DNA of 49,830 nt from CAZKFG01 sp964551985 (GTDB taxonomy: Bacteria > Bacillota > Negativicutes > Acidaminococcales > JAISLQ01), in contig CAZKFG010000006.1 in assembly GCA_964551985.1 (NCBI GenBank), forward strand, positions 1 to 49,830, read 5' to 3'. The translations under genes were made by a program, and so were the position numbers. A model generated the notes under the pieces. It was not told the DNA's origin and did no database searches. It saw only the letters and a list, made by a program, of their open reading frames with translations. Every line of letters begins with the position of its first letter. Position 1 is the first letter of the stretch. Below are positions 32,597 through 41,397 of the stretch, piece after piece.

Positions 32597-33442
32597 GTGT
32601 CATTAAAATCACCTGTTGAAGGTTATAATATAGTTGCCCAAAGTGGTTATAAGCGTAGTTTGCAGTCTGTATATAAGACTCTTTGGCTATCTTTTTTAGG
32701 TGGTGCATACATCGCTATCGGAGGGTTTTTAGCTGTTAAAACGACAAGTTTTTTGCCAAATGATGTTTGGGGTTCGCTAAATCGCCTTATTTTCGGTGGC
32801 GTGTTTCCTATAGGTCTTATGCTTATTTTGCTAACTGGCGCCGAACTGTTTACAGGTAATTGTATGAGTGTATCTGCAAGTTGGTGTCAAAAGCAAACAA
32901 GCATTAAAAAAGTGCTGGAAAGCTGGCTTTTGTCTTGGTCGGGCAATTTTGTCGGTGGTGTATTTTTTGCCTATTTTATTGCCTATGCCAGCGGTCTTAC
33001 TACAGATGTTATGACGTTAAAAGGTGTGCTTTCAATGCCTGATGCGCAAAAGATAGTAGGCATTGCTAATTCTAAGGTGTCTTTGAGCTTTATAGATGCG
33101 TTTTTGCGTGGAATTCTAGCTAACTGGCTTGTGTGTTTGGCTGTTTATTTAGCTGCACTAAATGAGGATTTGACGGCAAAGGTAGTAGGGTTTTGGATAC
33201 CTGTAGCTGCGTTTGTGGCGTTAGGTGGTGAGCATAGTATTGCCAATATGTTTTTTGTGCCGCTGGGTATTTTTGCAGGTAGTGACCCTATGTATTTAAG
33301 TTTGGCTCAAAAGCCAGAACTTACAGCAACGTGGACTAGCTTTGCTATAAACAACCTTGTACCTGTAACATTAGGCAATATTGTCGGCGGTGCAGTATTT
33401 GTGACGGGTTTTAAACATATTGCTTTTAATAAGCTTAAATAA
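32597..33442 (+). CDS. Formate/nitrite transporter (FNT) family channel
   Basis: 281 residues with six membrane helices. Family marks: ILLTGAELFTGNCM near 77-90 and GGEHSIANMFFVPLG with the central-pore His213 found in FocA and NirC. FNT channels pass formate, nitrite, lactate or hydrosulfide as pentamers. Formate is the likeliest in a fermenting anaerobe, but the substrate is not decided by the sequence. GTG start at 32597 after GAAGGTAC. In operon with the DUF985 gene. Confidence 0.92.
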   Translation: MSLKSPVEGYNIVAQSGYKRSLQSVYKTLWLSFLGGAYIAIGGFLAVKTTSFLPNDVWGSLNRLIFGGVFPIGLMLILLTGAELFTGNCMSVSASWCQKQTSIKKVLESWLLSWSGNFVGGVFFAYFIAYASGLTTDVMTLKGVLSMPDAQKIVGIANSKVSLSFIDAFLRGILANWLVCLAVYLAALNEDLTAKVVGFWIPVAAFVALGGEHSIANMFFVPLGIFAGSDPMYLSLAQKPELTATWTSFAINNLVPVTLGNIVGGAVFVTGFKHIAFNKLK

Positions 33443-33476
33443 AAAATAAAAGATCTATTAATGTGTGGTGTGCTAA

Positions 33477-33852
33477 TTGGCAAAGTATGAATTAAAGTAT
33501 TGGTTTGAACACGGTGGTATTTGCCTTTGGGCAGCCAATCAAGCGGCAATAGATAAGTTTGACTATGCTATTGAAACTAAATTTTTACCACTATCTAGTA
33601 CTCTTGTTAAAGAGTTAGACAGCCTTTAACAAGAGTACTATGCTTATTTAGATTGGAGCTGTCCACTAAAAAACCCATCTCCTTGGACGGATAAACAGGC
33701 ATATGATTTTGTTAGACGAGCAATTTTATGAAAGAATTTGCAGAGAGTTAGGTTCTGATTATAAAATAGAAAATGAAATTTTATCTTGCGTTAAACTAAG
33801 TATTGTATATAAATTGCTTTTTTATTTCAAAAAAATAAAAGCTCTAAAATAG
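33477..33852 (+). pseudogene. Decayed small gene (nonsense codon plus frameshift)
   Basis: From TTG 33477 one frame reads KYELKYWFEHGGICLW and on to KELDSL, then hits TAA at 33627; the same frame goes on with QEYYAYLDWSCPLKNPSPW to TGA at 33729. A shift by one base near 33723 then gives FYERICRELGSDYKIENEI and continues to TAG at 33850. The three pieces are compositionally one acidic and aromatic-rich protein of about 110 residues, so I read it as a gene broken by one nonsense change and one frameshift. It has no ribosome site. I do not recognise the family with certainty. It follows the FNT gene and ends in a shared terminator. Confidence 0.6.
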
Positions 33853-33867
33853 AGCTTTTATTTTTTT
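33829..33867. terminator. Bidirectional terminator (rubredoxin-like gene / decayed gene)
   Basis: AATAAAAGCTCTA (33834-33846) pairs perfectly with TAGAGCTTTTATT (33850-33862) round an AAA loop, with T-runs on both strands. It ends the minus-strand rubredoxin-like gene two bases after its stop. Confidence 0.9.
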
Positions 33868-33868
33868 C

Positions 33869-33982
33869 TTATTCTTTTACTTCAACAAACATCTCTGGAC
33901 CTACGCCACAAACTGGGCATTCATCTGGTGGTGCATCACCTTCATGGATATAACCACAAACTGTACATTCCCATTTTTTCAT
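33869..33982 (-). CDS. Rubredoxin-like 37-residue protein
   Basis: A complete tiny gene on the minus strand: it opens MKKWECTVCGYIHEG, has the second Cys pair in DECPVCG, and ends MFVEVKE. The four cysteines (6, 9, 22, 25) match the Fe(Cys)4 centre of rubredoxin and of the rubredoxin-like end of rubrerythrin, though it is shorter than classic rubredoxin (about 52 residues). ATG start with GGAGGT eight bases upstream and a terminator just after. It likely passes electrons in oxidative-stress defence; no rubrerythrin or reductase gene adjoins it. Confidence 0.9.
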   Translation of the reverse strand: MKKWECTVCGYIHEGDAPPDECPVCGVGPEMFVEVKE

Positions 33983-34263
33983 TATACATAACCTCCATTT
34001 CAAATTGAGAATAAAAATCTGCTGGTATTTATTATTCGCTATTTTTTTTAAAATGCCTGCTAAAAAATGAAAAAATTTTACATATCATATATTTAATTTT
34101 CAAACATTTTGTAGTATAATAATTAATATGTAATGTTGTATTATCTGCTGCATGAATATATAATTATCATCACATTATAATGTAATAATTGCTAGATTTT
34201 ATTTTTAAAATAAGGATGCTGTTTACTTATCATTGTTATGTGATTTATCTTTTTATGGGGGTT
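33983..34263. other. AT-rich intergenic region between divergent genes
   Basis: 281 bp between the rubredoxin-like gene and the GGDEF/EAL gene, strongly AT-rich. It holds TATAAT-like elements in both directions (for example at about 34113) and a short palindrome ACATTATAATGT at 34171-34182. I see no gene here. Confidence 0.5.
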
Positions 34264-37200
34264 ATGATGTATAGTTTATACAAAAAGCACGCTTTTGTAG
34301 CAGTTGTTTCTACTGCTTTGGTTATTGTAACAATATTCACAGGTTTGTATATCTATAACCGTAATTTAACAGATTATTTGTATTCAACTGCTTGCAATTA
34401 TCTCAATGAGACGTCAGAGCATCAAAGTTTTAGCTTGAACTTGAAGATAAAAGATGAGATGGTATCTTTAGATCTTATGGCACAGACTTTGGCTTATTTG
34501 CCAGCACAAAATGCTAAAGAATTTAGTGATAAACTCGCTGATATAAGAAAAAAAACACGCTTTGATATTGTGGGTGTTGTTGGAATAGATGGTGTTGGTG
34601 TAAATAATTTTGGTACTGTGCTTGATTACTCCAATGAACAGTTTTTTAAAAAAGCTTTGGGCGGACAAACAAATGTTGGCAATCTGGTTAAATCAAAAGA
34701 TAGTAATATGACACTTTTGCCTATGGCGGCACCTATTGTTAAAGATGGTAAAGTTGTCGGTGTTGTTGTTGTTTTTTATGATGTTGAAAAGTTGCAAAGG
34801 CTTATGCTACCGATTTTTCACGGTGAAGGATATACTTATGTTGTTGATGCCAAAGGCGATTTTATATTCTTTCCGATCCATAAAAATATTTTGATTTCTA
34901 AAAATGTTGACAATCCGAATCTTTTTAAAAGTTTGGCAAATATTAAAGTTTTACAACTTGACACTCTTGATGATATTGTTGCAAATATGAAGCAAAATAA
35001 ACCTGGTCATTCTATTTGGCAGTTAAATGATCAGGTGCGCAATATGCACTATAAACCTGTGGGCATTAATGACTGGTATGTTTTTTCGGTTGCGACTCAA
35101 GATGTTATAATGACTAATACTGGCAGTATTAGGAACAATGCAATGCTACTTACTTTTTTTATAGTGGCTGTTTTTGTGCTTTTAATTTTTTATGTTTTGA
35201 AACAGCAGTCAAATCAAAATAAGATTAAGGATTTACATGCTAAAGAGCTAGAGAAGATTGCTTATTATGATAAGCTAACAGGGATTGCCAATTTAGAGAA
35301 ATTTGAGCTTGAAGTAGCCTCTATGCTAAAGAAAAATCCTAAAAAGGTTTATGTCTGTTTGCAGTTTGATATTTATCAGTTCAAGCTGATAAATGAGCTG
35401 TTTACAACAGAAATTGGCGATAGGGTTCTAAAAACTTTGGCTCAAACTATAGTGGACGTTGAACAAAGTAATACTAAAAATGATTTTGTTGTCGCGAGAG
35501 TTAATAGTGATAAGTTTATTTTGTTTAGTACTTTTGTAGGGCTAAAAGAGCTCGATGATACAAGAAATATTTTTATTAGTTCTTTGAATAAAAAGTTAGA
35601 TTTTTTGCAGAATTTCAAACTGGATGTGAGGATCGGTCGTTATATAACAAATTTTGGCGATACTGTAGAGGATATTATCCAAAGAACAAACTTTGCCAAT
35701 AGAATTGCTAAAGAAAAAGATCTAAATGCTTTTGTAGATTATGTTGACAAGTATAAAGATATTTTGCTTGCACAAACTACTATTCGCAATAAGATGGAAA
35801 AGGCACTTGAAAATGAAGATTTTAAGGTGTACTTACAAGGTAAGTATCGCCTTATAGATGAAACTTTATGTGGTGCTGAGGCATTGGTACGTTGGCAAGA
35901 TGATGGTAAGGTTATTGCGCCTAATCAATTTATTACGGAATTAGAACGTAATGGATTTATCGTTCAACTGGATTTGTATATGTTTAAAAAATGTTGTGAG
36001 ATTTTAGTTTCGTGGAGAGAGAGGAATCTTGCGCTAATACCTATTTCTGTCAATTTTTCGAGAAAACATTTGACAGATTCTAATTTGGCAATTAAATTGG
36101 CTGATATTGTTAAATCCTATGGTTTACAGACTCATTATTTGGAGATAGAGTTTACTGAGACGATAGTTTTAGAAAATGAGTATATTTTACAAAAAGCACT
36201 AAAAGATTTGCACGAGCAGGGCTTTTTGGTTTCTATGGATGATTTTGGAACGGGTTATTCATCTTTAGGGCTATTGAAAAATTTGGATATTGACACGGTC
36301 AAAATGGACAGAAGCTTTTTTGTTGATGTATTAAAGGAAGATAGGGCTTATTTTGTTGTGTCTAATATGATTAATATGACAATGGATTTGAATATGGAGA
36401 CGGTTGCAGAAGGTGTGGAGGAAAAAGAACAGGTAGATACATTAAGACGTTTAAATTGCGATGTTGTACAAGGATATTATTTTTGTAAACCGATGCCTTA
36501 TGAGGAGTTTGAAAAGCTGTTAGAAGATGGCGACGCGAAGAAAAAATATGGCAAGATACATACAAAGCCAGTTCATTTGAGGAAAAACCAAGAGCTTTTG
36601 ATGTCTGCTATGGATACAATGCCGCTTTGCTTTAATTTGTGGGATAAAGATTTTAATAATATCCAGTGTAATAAAGCAGCGGTAGATCTGTTTAGCCTAA
36701 AAGACGAGCAGGAATATTTAGATAGATTTTTTGAACTGTCACCAGAATACCAACCTGATGGCAAAAAGTCTAGTGACAAAGCGTTTGATATGATAACAAA
36801 AGCTTTTGATGAAGGTTATGCTCGTTTTGAATGGATGCATCAAAATTTAAATGGCGAAAAAATACCTGCAGAGATAACTTTGGTGCGCATAAAGAATAAA
36901 GGTAGAGTTGTTGTTGTAGGTTATACAAGAGACTTGAGAGCTCAAATTGAGGCAGACGAAGCTATTCGTTTAGCTAACAGCAGAATGCACGCTCTTATGG
37001 ATGCAATTCCGTTGAGTATTAATTTGTGGAATAGAGATTTGAATAATGTTTTTTGTAACAAATCTACTTTAAAAATGTTTGGTTTAAATGAAACATCTGA
37101 ATTCCCCGAACGTTTTTTCGTTGATCTGTCACCTGAATATCAACCAGATGGACAATTGTCTAGGGAAAAAGCTGTACGATTTATTACAAAAGCTTTTGAG

Positions 37201-38265
37201 ACAGGCTATGCTAGCTTTAAATGGTTGCATCAGAAAACAGACAAGACGCCACTACCTGTAGAGATTACTTTAGTGAGAGTGGAAATAGAGCAAGAGCAGC
37301 TTGTTGTAGCTTATGTAAGAGATATGCGCAACCAAATAGAAGAAGAACGGCTTATTCAAGAGGCGAATGAAAAGATGCAGATTCTTATGGACGCTACACC
37401 ACTTTGTATTAATCTTTGGAATAAGGATTTTCACAATATACAATGTAACAAAGCGGCAGTGGAACTGTTTGATTTGAAAAACGAACAGGAGTATATAGAT
37501 AAATTCTTTGACTTGTCACCGCTTTATCAACCTGATGGCAAAAAATCGCAAGATAAAGCAATGGATATGATTACAAAAGCCTTTGATGAAGGTTTTGTGG
37601 TGTTTGAGTGGATGCATCAAAAACTAAATGGCGAGCAAATACCGTCAGAGATCACTCTAGTGCGTTTAAAATTGTATGGTGACGATGTTATAGCTGGCTT
37701 TACAAGGGATTTAAGAGAGATAAATTCAACCTTGGCGCTAAATGAACAGCTTACTATTTTAGCACATTTTGACCATTTGACTGGTTGTTTGAGTCGTAGT
37801 GCATTTGTGCCTATGTTAGAATCTGAGCTGCAAAAAGAAGAAAACGCTAAAGATTTTCCGCTAATTATTTTTGATATAGATAGGTTTAAAAATATTAACG
37901 ATAGTTATGGACACAATGCCGGTGACGAAGCTCTAAGGCGTATTGTCGCTGAAGTTAAATCTGTATTGCCTAAAGATGCGTTATTTTGCCGTTATGGTGG
38001 GGACGAATTTGTCATTATGCCAGGCAAGATGAGCTATGACAAACTTACAGAGCTTTTAGATAAAATCTATATGCAAATTCGTCAAATAGAAATTAAAAGT
38101 GAAACTGAAAATTATCATTTCGGTACAACAATAAGTGCAGGTGCGACTTATTTTTCAAAAGATTGTAAAGAGGCATCAGAATTTATTTACAAAGCAGACA
38201 TAGCCTTATATGAAGCGAAAAAACGTGGCAGAAATAATTATATTATTGTGCATTTAGATGATTAG
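34264..38265 (+). CDS. Cache-GGDEF-EAL-(PAS)3-GGDEF cyclic-di-GMP enzyme
   Basis: About 1333 residues from ATG 34264 (GGGGG just upstream; starts at 34216 or 34267 possible). Membrane helix near 10-30, extracytoplasmic Cache domain (about 40-285), helix near 291-316. First GGDEF (about 335-490) is degenerate: NSDKF replaces GGDEF near 414. EAL domain (about 530-775) looks active: EALVRW, NFSRKHL, EFTETI, DDFGTGYSS, VKMDRSF, AEGVEE, QGYYFCKP. Three near-identical PAS domains follow (about 776-1155), then a second GGDEF (about 1162-1330) with intact RYGGDEF near 1245 and no RxxD site. So it may both make and break cyclic di-GMP, with the Cache domain sensing an external small molecule. It has its own terminator. 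Confidence 0.92.
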   Translation: MMYSLYKKHAFVAVVSTALVIVTIFTGLYIYNRNLTDYLYSTACNYLNETSEHQSFSLNLKIKDEMVSLDLMAQTLAYLPAQNAKEFSDKLADIRKKTRFDIVGVVGIDGVGVNNFGTVLDYSNEQFFKKALGGQTNVGNLVKSKDSNMTLLPMAAPIVKDGKVVGVVVVFYDVEKLQRLMLPIFHGEGYTYVVDAKGDFIFFPIHKNILISKNVDNPNLFKSLANIKVLQLDTLDDIVANMKQNKPGHSIWQLNDQVRNMHYKPVGINDWYVFSVATQDVIMTNTGSIRNNAMLLTFFIVAVFVLLIFYVLKQQSNQNKIKDLHAKELEKIAYYDKLTGIANLEKFELEVASMLKKNPKKVYVCLQFDIYQFKLINELFTTEIGDRVLKTLAQTIVDVEQSNTKNDFVVARVNSDKFILFSTFVGLKELDDTRNIFISSLNKKLDFLQNFKLDVRIGRYITNFGDTVEDIIQRTNFANRIAKEKDLNAFVDYVDKYKDILLAQTTIRNKMEKALENEDFKVYLQGKYRLIDETLCGAEALVRWQDDGKVIAPNQFITELERNGFIVQLDLYMFKKCCEILVSWRERNLALIPISVNFSRKHLTDSNLAIKLADIVKSYGLQTHYLEIEFTETIVLENEYILQKALKDLHEQGFLVSMDDFGTGYSSLGLLKNLDIDTVKMDRSFFVDVLKEDRAYFVVSNMINMTMDLNMETVAEGVEEKEQVDTLRRLNCDVVQGYYFCKPMPYEEFEKLLEDGDAKKKYGKIHTKPVHLRKNQELLMSAMDTMPLCFNLWDKDFNNIQCNKAAVDLFSLKDEQEYLDRFFELSPEYQPDGKKSSDKAFDMITKAFDEGYARFEWMHQNLNGEKIPAEITLVRIKNKGRVVVVGYTRDLRAQIEADEAIRLANSRMHALMDAIPLSINLWNRDLNNVFCNKSTLKMFGLNETSEFPERFFVDLSPEYQPDGQLSREKAVRFITKAFETGYASFKWLHQKTDKTPLPVEITLVRVEIEQEQLVVAYVRDMRNQIEEERLIQEANEKMQILMDATPLCINLWNKDFHNIQCNKAAVELFDLKNEQEYIDKFFDLSPLYQPDGKKSQDKAMDMITKAFDEGFVVFEWMHQKLNGEQIPSEITLVRLKLYGDDVIAGFTRDLREINSTLALNEQLTILAHFDHLTGCLSRSAFVPMLESELQKEENAKDFPLIIFDIDRFKNINDSYGHNAGDEALRRIVAEVKSVLPKDALFCRYGGDEFVIMPGKMSYDKLTELLDKIYMQIRQIEIKSETENYHFGTTISAGATYFSKDCKEASEFIYKADIALYEAKKRGRNNYIIVHLDD

Positions 38266-38289
38266 CCCACCTTTGGTGGGTACTTTTTT
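38265..38289 (+). terminator. Terminator after the GGDEF/EAL gene
   Basis: CCCACC (38266-38271) and GGTGGG (38275-38280) with a TTT loop, followed by TACTTTTTT. Confidence 0.85.
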
Positions 38290-38383
38290 CTCTTGAAAAA
38301 GATGCAGTAAATAAAATTTGTGCAATTTGATAGCAAAAAGTTCAATATATATGTTACAATAAAAAGAAAAAAGGATGTGTAAA

Positions 38384-39397
38384 ATGGTAATAGTATTACA
38401 ACCAGGAACAAGTAAGGAACAAATGGATACTATCATAAATGAACTCAAAGAAGTAAATTGTGATTGTTGGATAACTTACGGCGAATTTCAAAATATTTTG
38501 GGCGTTGTTGGCGACACTTACAATGTTGATAGAGAAAGAATGAACGCATATCATTTTGTTGAGAAGGTTTTGTCTGTACAAGAACCGTATAAAAAAGCTA
38601 ACCGTGCTTTTCATCCGGAAGATTCTGTTATAAAGGTTTTGGATAAGAGTATTGGCGGCGAGAATATAGCGGTTATTGCAGGTCCTTGCTCTGTTGAGAA
38701 TAAAGAGCAGATAGTACAGATTGCCAAACAAGTAAAAGCATCCGGCGCTAATTTCTTGCGCGGTGGGGCATTTAAGCCGCGTACGTCCCCTTATAGTTTC
38801 CAAGGAATGAAAGAAGAAGGCTTGGATTTACTTAAAATTGCCAAACAAGAAACAGGTCTTCCGATAGTCTCTGAGATTATGTCGGCAGATAGATTAGATA
38901 GATTTATTGAAGATGTTGATGTTATTCAAATTGGCGCGAGAAATATGCAAAATTTTGATTTGCTCCGTGAAGTTGGCGGTTGCAAGACCCCGATACTTTT
39001 AAAACGTGGTCTTAGCGCGACAATTGAAGAATGGTTAATGTCGGCAGAGCACATTATGGCAGCGGGTAACGAAAATGTTATTTTGTGTGAAAGAGGAATA
39101 AGAACTTTTGAGACTTATACTAGAAACACGCTTGATTTGAGCGCTGTTTTGGCAGTAAAAAAATTAAGTCATTTGCCTATTATTATCGACCCAAGCCATG
39201 CTACTGGTTTGTGGTGGATGGTCGAGGCTTTGTCTAAGGCGTCTATTGCTGTGGGGGCTGATGGGATTATGGTCGAGGTGCACAATGATCCGCTAAAGGC
39301 AAAATGTGACGGTGCTCAGTCGATAAAACCTGATAGATTTGACCATTTAATGCAGTCGATAAGAGAGATTGCCAAGGTGGAAAATAGAAATATTTAA
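38384..39397 (+). CDS. aroF: 3-deoxy-7-phosphoheptulonate synthase, type I-beta
   Basis: 337 residues from ATG 38384 (AAAAAAGG upstream; the ATG at 38375 overlaps the ribosome site). An N-terminal ferredoxin-like regulatory domain (about 1-70; MVIVLQPGTSKEQMDTII) typical of I-beta enzymes is followed by the TIM barrel: IAVIAGPCSVEN near 97-108, RGGAFKPRTSPYSFQG, VDVIQIGARNMQNFDLL, PILLKRGLSATIEEWL, LCERGIRTFE and IIIDPSHATG. It joins PEP and erythrose 4-phosphate in the first step of aromatic amino-acid synthesis. The N-terminal domain mediates feedback by tyrosine or phenylalanine in Thermotoga. Stands alone. Confidence 0.94.
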   Translation: MVIVLQPGTSKEQMDTIINELKEVNCDCWITYGEFQNILGVVGDTYNVDRERMNAYHFVEKVLSVQEPYKKANRAFHPEDSVIKVLDKSIGGENIAVIAGPCSVENKEQIVQIAKQVKASGANFLRGGAFKPRTSPYSFQGMKEEGLDLLKIAKQETGLPIVSEIMSADRLDRFIEDVDVIQIGARNMQNFDLLREVGGCKTPILLKRGLSATIEEWLMSAEHIMAAGNENVILCERGIRTFETYTRNTLDLSAVLAVKKLSHLPIIIDPSHATGLWWMVEALSKASIAVGADGIMVEVHNDPLKAKCDGAQSIKPDRFDHLMQSIREIAKVENRNI

Positions 39398-39461
39398 AAG
39401 TAGCTTTTTTTAAAAAAAAGTGTTATAATCAAAGTATCTAAATGTATGGGAGGTGGCTGAT

Positions 39462-40262
39462 ATGCCGATGATTAATGATATAAATTCTGTCAATATAAAT
39501 CAATATTATAATCAAAGTGTTATGCCACAAAATCCTGTGCAGACTGCCGAGGAGAAAAAAGTTTCGCCAGATGGTGAAAAGCCTGCTTATATTGTGGATA
39601 TTTCTAAAGATGCTAAAGATAAAAATTCTCAAGCTAAAGAGGAAAAAAAGGCTGATTCTAGCGAAAAGGATACCACTAGTACTGAGTTTTGGCGTCGTGG
39701 CAAGAGCAAATCCGAGCAAAAATCTATAGAAAAACAGGTTATGCAGTTAAAGCAGACAAACCAAGAGATTATAGCGCATGAGCAAGCGCACAAGGCTACA
39801 GGCGGTCAATATGCAGGAGCTATAAGTTATGATAAAACTACAGGTCCTGACGGCAAGCAGTATATAGTTGGTGGGGAAGTTTCTATTGATATATCGCCAG
39901 AGACAACGCCACAAAAAACCATTGTAAAAATGCAGATAGTGCGCAGTGCGGCTTTGGCACCAGCTAGTCCGTCTGGACAAGATAGAGGAGTTGCGGCTGC
40001 GGCTTCTAGTTTGCAAATGCAGGCACAAAGCGAACTTTCTAAGCAAACACGTGAAAAAACAGCCAAAACAGGTATGGGTCAAAATGAAAATAAAATAGGT
40101 GAAAATGACAGACAAGTAGTTGCGCAAGAAGAGAAAAAACAGTTTGAAATTCAAGATAAACAAAAGGATAAGAAAAATCAGTTTTGGATGCAAGAGCTTG
40201 CTAAAAAGCAACAAGATAGCAAAAATAAAAACATCGGCACAGTAATTGATTTATCTGCTTAA
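39462..40262 (+). CDS. SprA-related putative metalloprotease
   Basis: 266 residues from ATG 39462 (GGGAGGTGG at 39448-39456; a GTG at 39453 lies within that site). The N-terminal 90 residues are charged and low-complexity (K, E, D, S), then a conserved core: IIAHEQAHKATGGQYAG with a zinc-protease-like HEQAH at 106-110, YDKTTGPDGKQYIVGGEVSIDIS, and ALAPASPSGQDRGVAAAASSLQMQAQ. A Gln/Lys/Glu-rich coiled tail follows. The family is described as putative metalloproteases of the SprA-related group (Campylobacter and others); activity has not been shown here. No signal peptide. Promoter-like TGTTATAAT at 39421-39429; a terminator follows. Confidence 0.75.
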   Translation: MPMINDINSVNINQYYNQSVMPQNPVQTAEEKKVSPDGEKPAYIVDISKDAKDKNSQAKEEKKADSSEKDTTSTEFWRRGKSKSEQKSIEKQVMQLKQTNQEIIAHEQAHKATGGQYAGAISYDKTTGPDGKQYIVGGEVSIDISPETTPQKTIVKMQIVRSAALAPASPSGQDRGVAAAASSLQMQAQSELSKQTREKTAKTGMGQNENKIGENDRQVVAQEEKKQFEIQDKQKDKKNQFWMQELAKKQQDSKNKNIGTVIDLSA

Positions 40263-40295
40263 AAGCGTTATCGGCAACGGTGCGCTTGTTTTTTT
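40263..40295 (+). terminator. Terminator with GCAA tetraloop
   Basis: AAGCG (40263-40267) pairs with CGCTT (40283-40287), and inside it ATCG pairs with CGGT round a GCAA tetraloop, one base bulged. A seven-T run follows. It ends the SprA-related gene 21 bp before queF. Confidence 0.75.
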
Positions 40296-40315
40296 AAGAC
40301 AAAAGGAGAAGTTTT

Positions 40316-40798
40316 ATGCAAAGGCAAAAAGATGAGTTTGGTACTGTTAGCAGTTTAGGCTCTAACAATACGAAATATATTGATAAATATACACCAGAGC
40401 TACTTGAGTATTTTGATAATAAACATCCAGGTAGAGATTATTTTGTAAAATTTGACTGTCCAGAGTTCACAAGTCTTTGTCCGATGACAGGTCAGCCGGA
40501 CTTTGCGACAATTTATATTTGCTATGTTCCTGATAAAAAGCTAATCGAGAGTAAGTCGTTAAAGCTTTATTTGTTTAGTTTCCGTAATCATGGTGATTTT
40601 CACGAAGATTGCGTAAATATTATTATGAATGATTTGATAAAACTGCTAGACCCTAAATATATAGAGGTTTTTGGCAGGTTTACGCCACGTGGTGGGATTA
40701 GCATACATCCATATTGTAATAATGCCAAAGAGTGTAGTGGTTTAGAGCAGATGGCTCAAATGCGATTTTTCAATTATGATATAAATAATTGTTTATAA
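40316..40798 (+). CDS. queF: NADPH-dependent preQ0 reductase QueF (unimodular)
   Basis: 160 residues. Reduces 7-cyano-7-deazaguanine to preQ1 in queuosine synthesis. FTSLCPMTGQPDF holds Cys55 and Asp62, the numbers of the catalytic residues in B. subtilis QueF, followed by the QueF motif ESKSLKLYLFSFRNHGDFHED (about 78-98) and the Cys/His-rich end HPYCNNAKEC. ATG start after AAAAGGAGAAG. queC, queD and queE are not in the window. I searched for a preQ1 riboswitch in the 53-bp leader and saw none. Confidence 0.95.
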   Translation: MQRQKDEFGTVSSLGSNNTKYIDKYTPELLEYFDNKHPGRDYFVKFDCPEFTSLCPMTGQPDFATIYICYVPDKKLIESKSLKLYLFSFRNHGDFHEDCVNIIMNDLIKLLDPKYIEVFGRFTPRGGISIHPYCNNAKECSGLEQMAQMRFFNYDINNCL

Positions 40799-40816
40799 AA
40801 ATAAGGAGGCTTGAAA

Positions 40817-41395
40817 ATGAAAACTTATAAAGGTAAAGAATTTGAAGGACACAGCCCAAAACTCCATGAGGACACTTATATAGCAGACGGGGCGGTTGTT
40901 ATCGGTGATGTTACTATGGGTCAATACAGTAGTGTTTGGTATAACTGTACTGTCAGAGGGGACGTAAATAAGATTGTACTTGGTCGTTATGTGAATGTGC
41001 AGGATAATACTGTAATTCATGTTTCAGATGATCGTGAGACAGTCCTTGGCGACTATGTTACAATAGGACACGGTGCGATAATCCACGCTTGTACTGTCGA
41101 AGAACATTGTTTGATTGGTATGGGTGCAACAGTGCTTGACGGCTCTGTTATCGGTCGTGGCAGCATTATTGGTGCAGGAGCTGTTGTGTCGCCTAAAACT
41201 ATAGTTCCGCCATTTTCTTTGGTTGTCGGTGTGCCTGGTAGGGTTGTGAAACAATTGCCTGAAAATACAGATGCAACGCACGCGCAAGCGCTTAAATATA
41301 AAACTTTGTGGTGTGAACGTTATGGTCTTTTGCCTGATAATGACGGCGAAAAATATCACGGTGAGCCGATTGTTTTTAGTAGTAAGGGTAAATAG
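40817..41395 (+). CDS. Gamma-carbonic-anhydrase-like left-handed beta-helix protein
   Basis: 192 residues from ATG 40817 (AAGGAGG eight bases upstream; the TTG at 40811 is too near). Hexapeptide repeats throughout (VVIGDVTMGQ, AIIHACTVEE, VLDGSVIGRGSIIGAGAVV). Three zinc-site histidines expected in the family are present: His68 in TVIHVSD, His85 and His90 in GHGAIIH. Homotrimers of the YrdA/PaaY/Cam group; carbonic anhydrase activity is unproven in most members. Three bases before the flavoprotein gene. Confidence 0.9.
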   Translation: MKTYKGKEFEGHSPKLHEDTYIADGAVVIGDVTMGQYSSVWYNCTVRGDVNKIVLGRYVNVQDNTVIHVSDDRETVLGDYVTIGHGAIIHACTVEEHCLIGMGATVLDGSVIGRGSIIGAGAVVSPKTIVPPFSLVVGVPGRVVKQLPENTDATHAQALKYKTLWCERYGLLPDNDGEKYHGEPIVFSSKGK

Positions 41396-41397
41396 TT

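Noticed and set aside
39747..40214. 155-residue minus-strand frame opposite the SprA-related gene
   Set aside because: Hydrophobic, repetitive shadow of the Lys/Glu/Gln-rich coding strand.
40263..40315. preQ1 riboswitch in the queF leader
   Set aside because: The only structure is a GCAA-loop terminator; no preQ1-I or -II core is seen.
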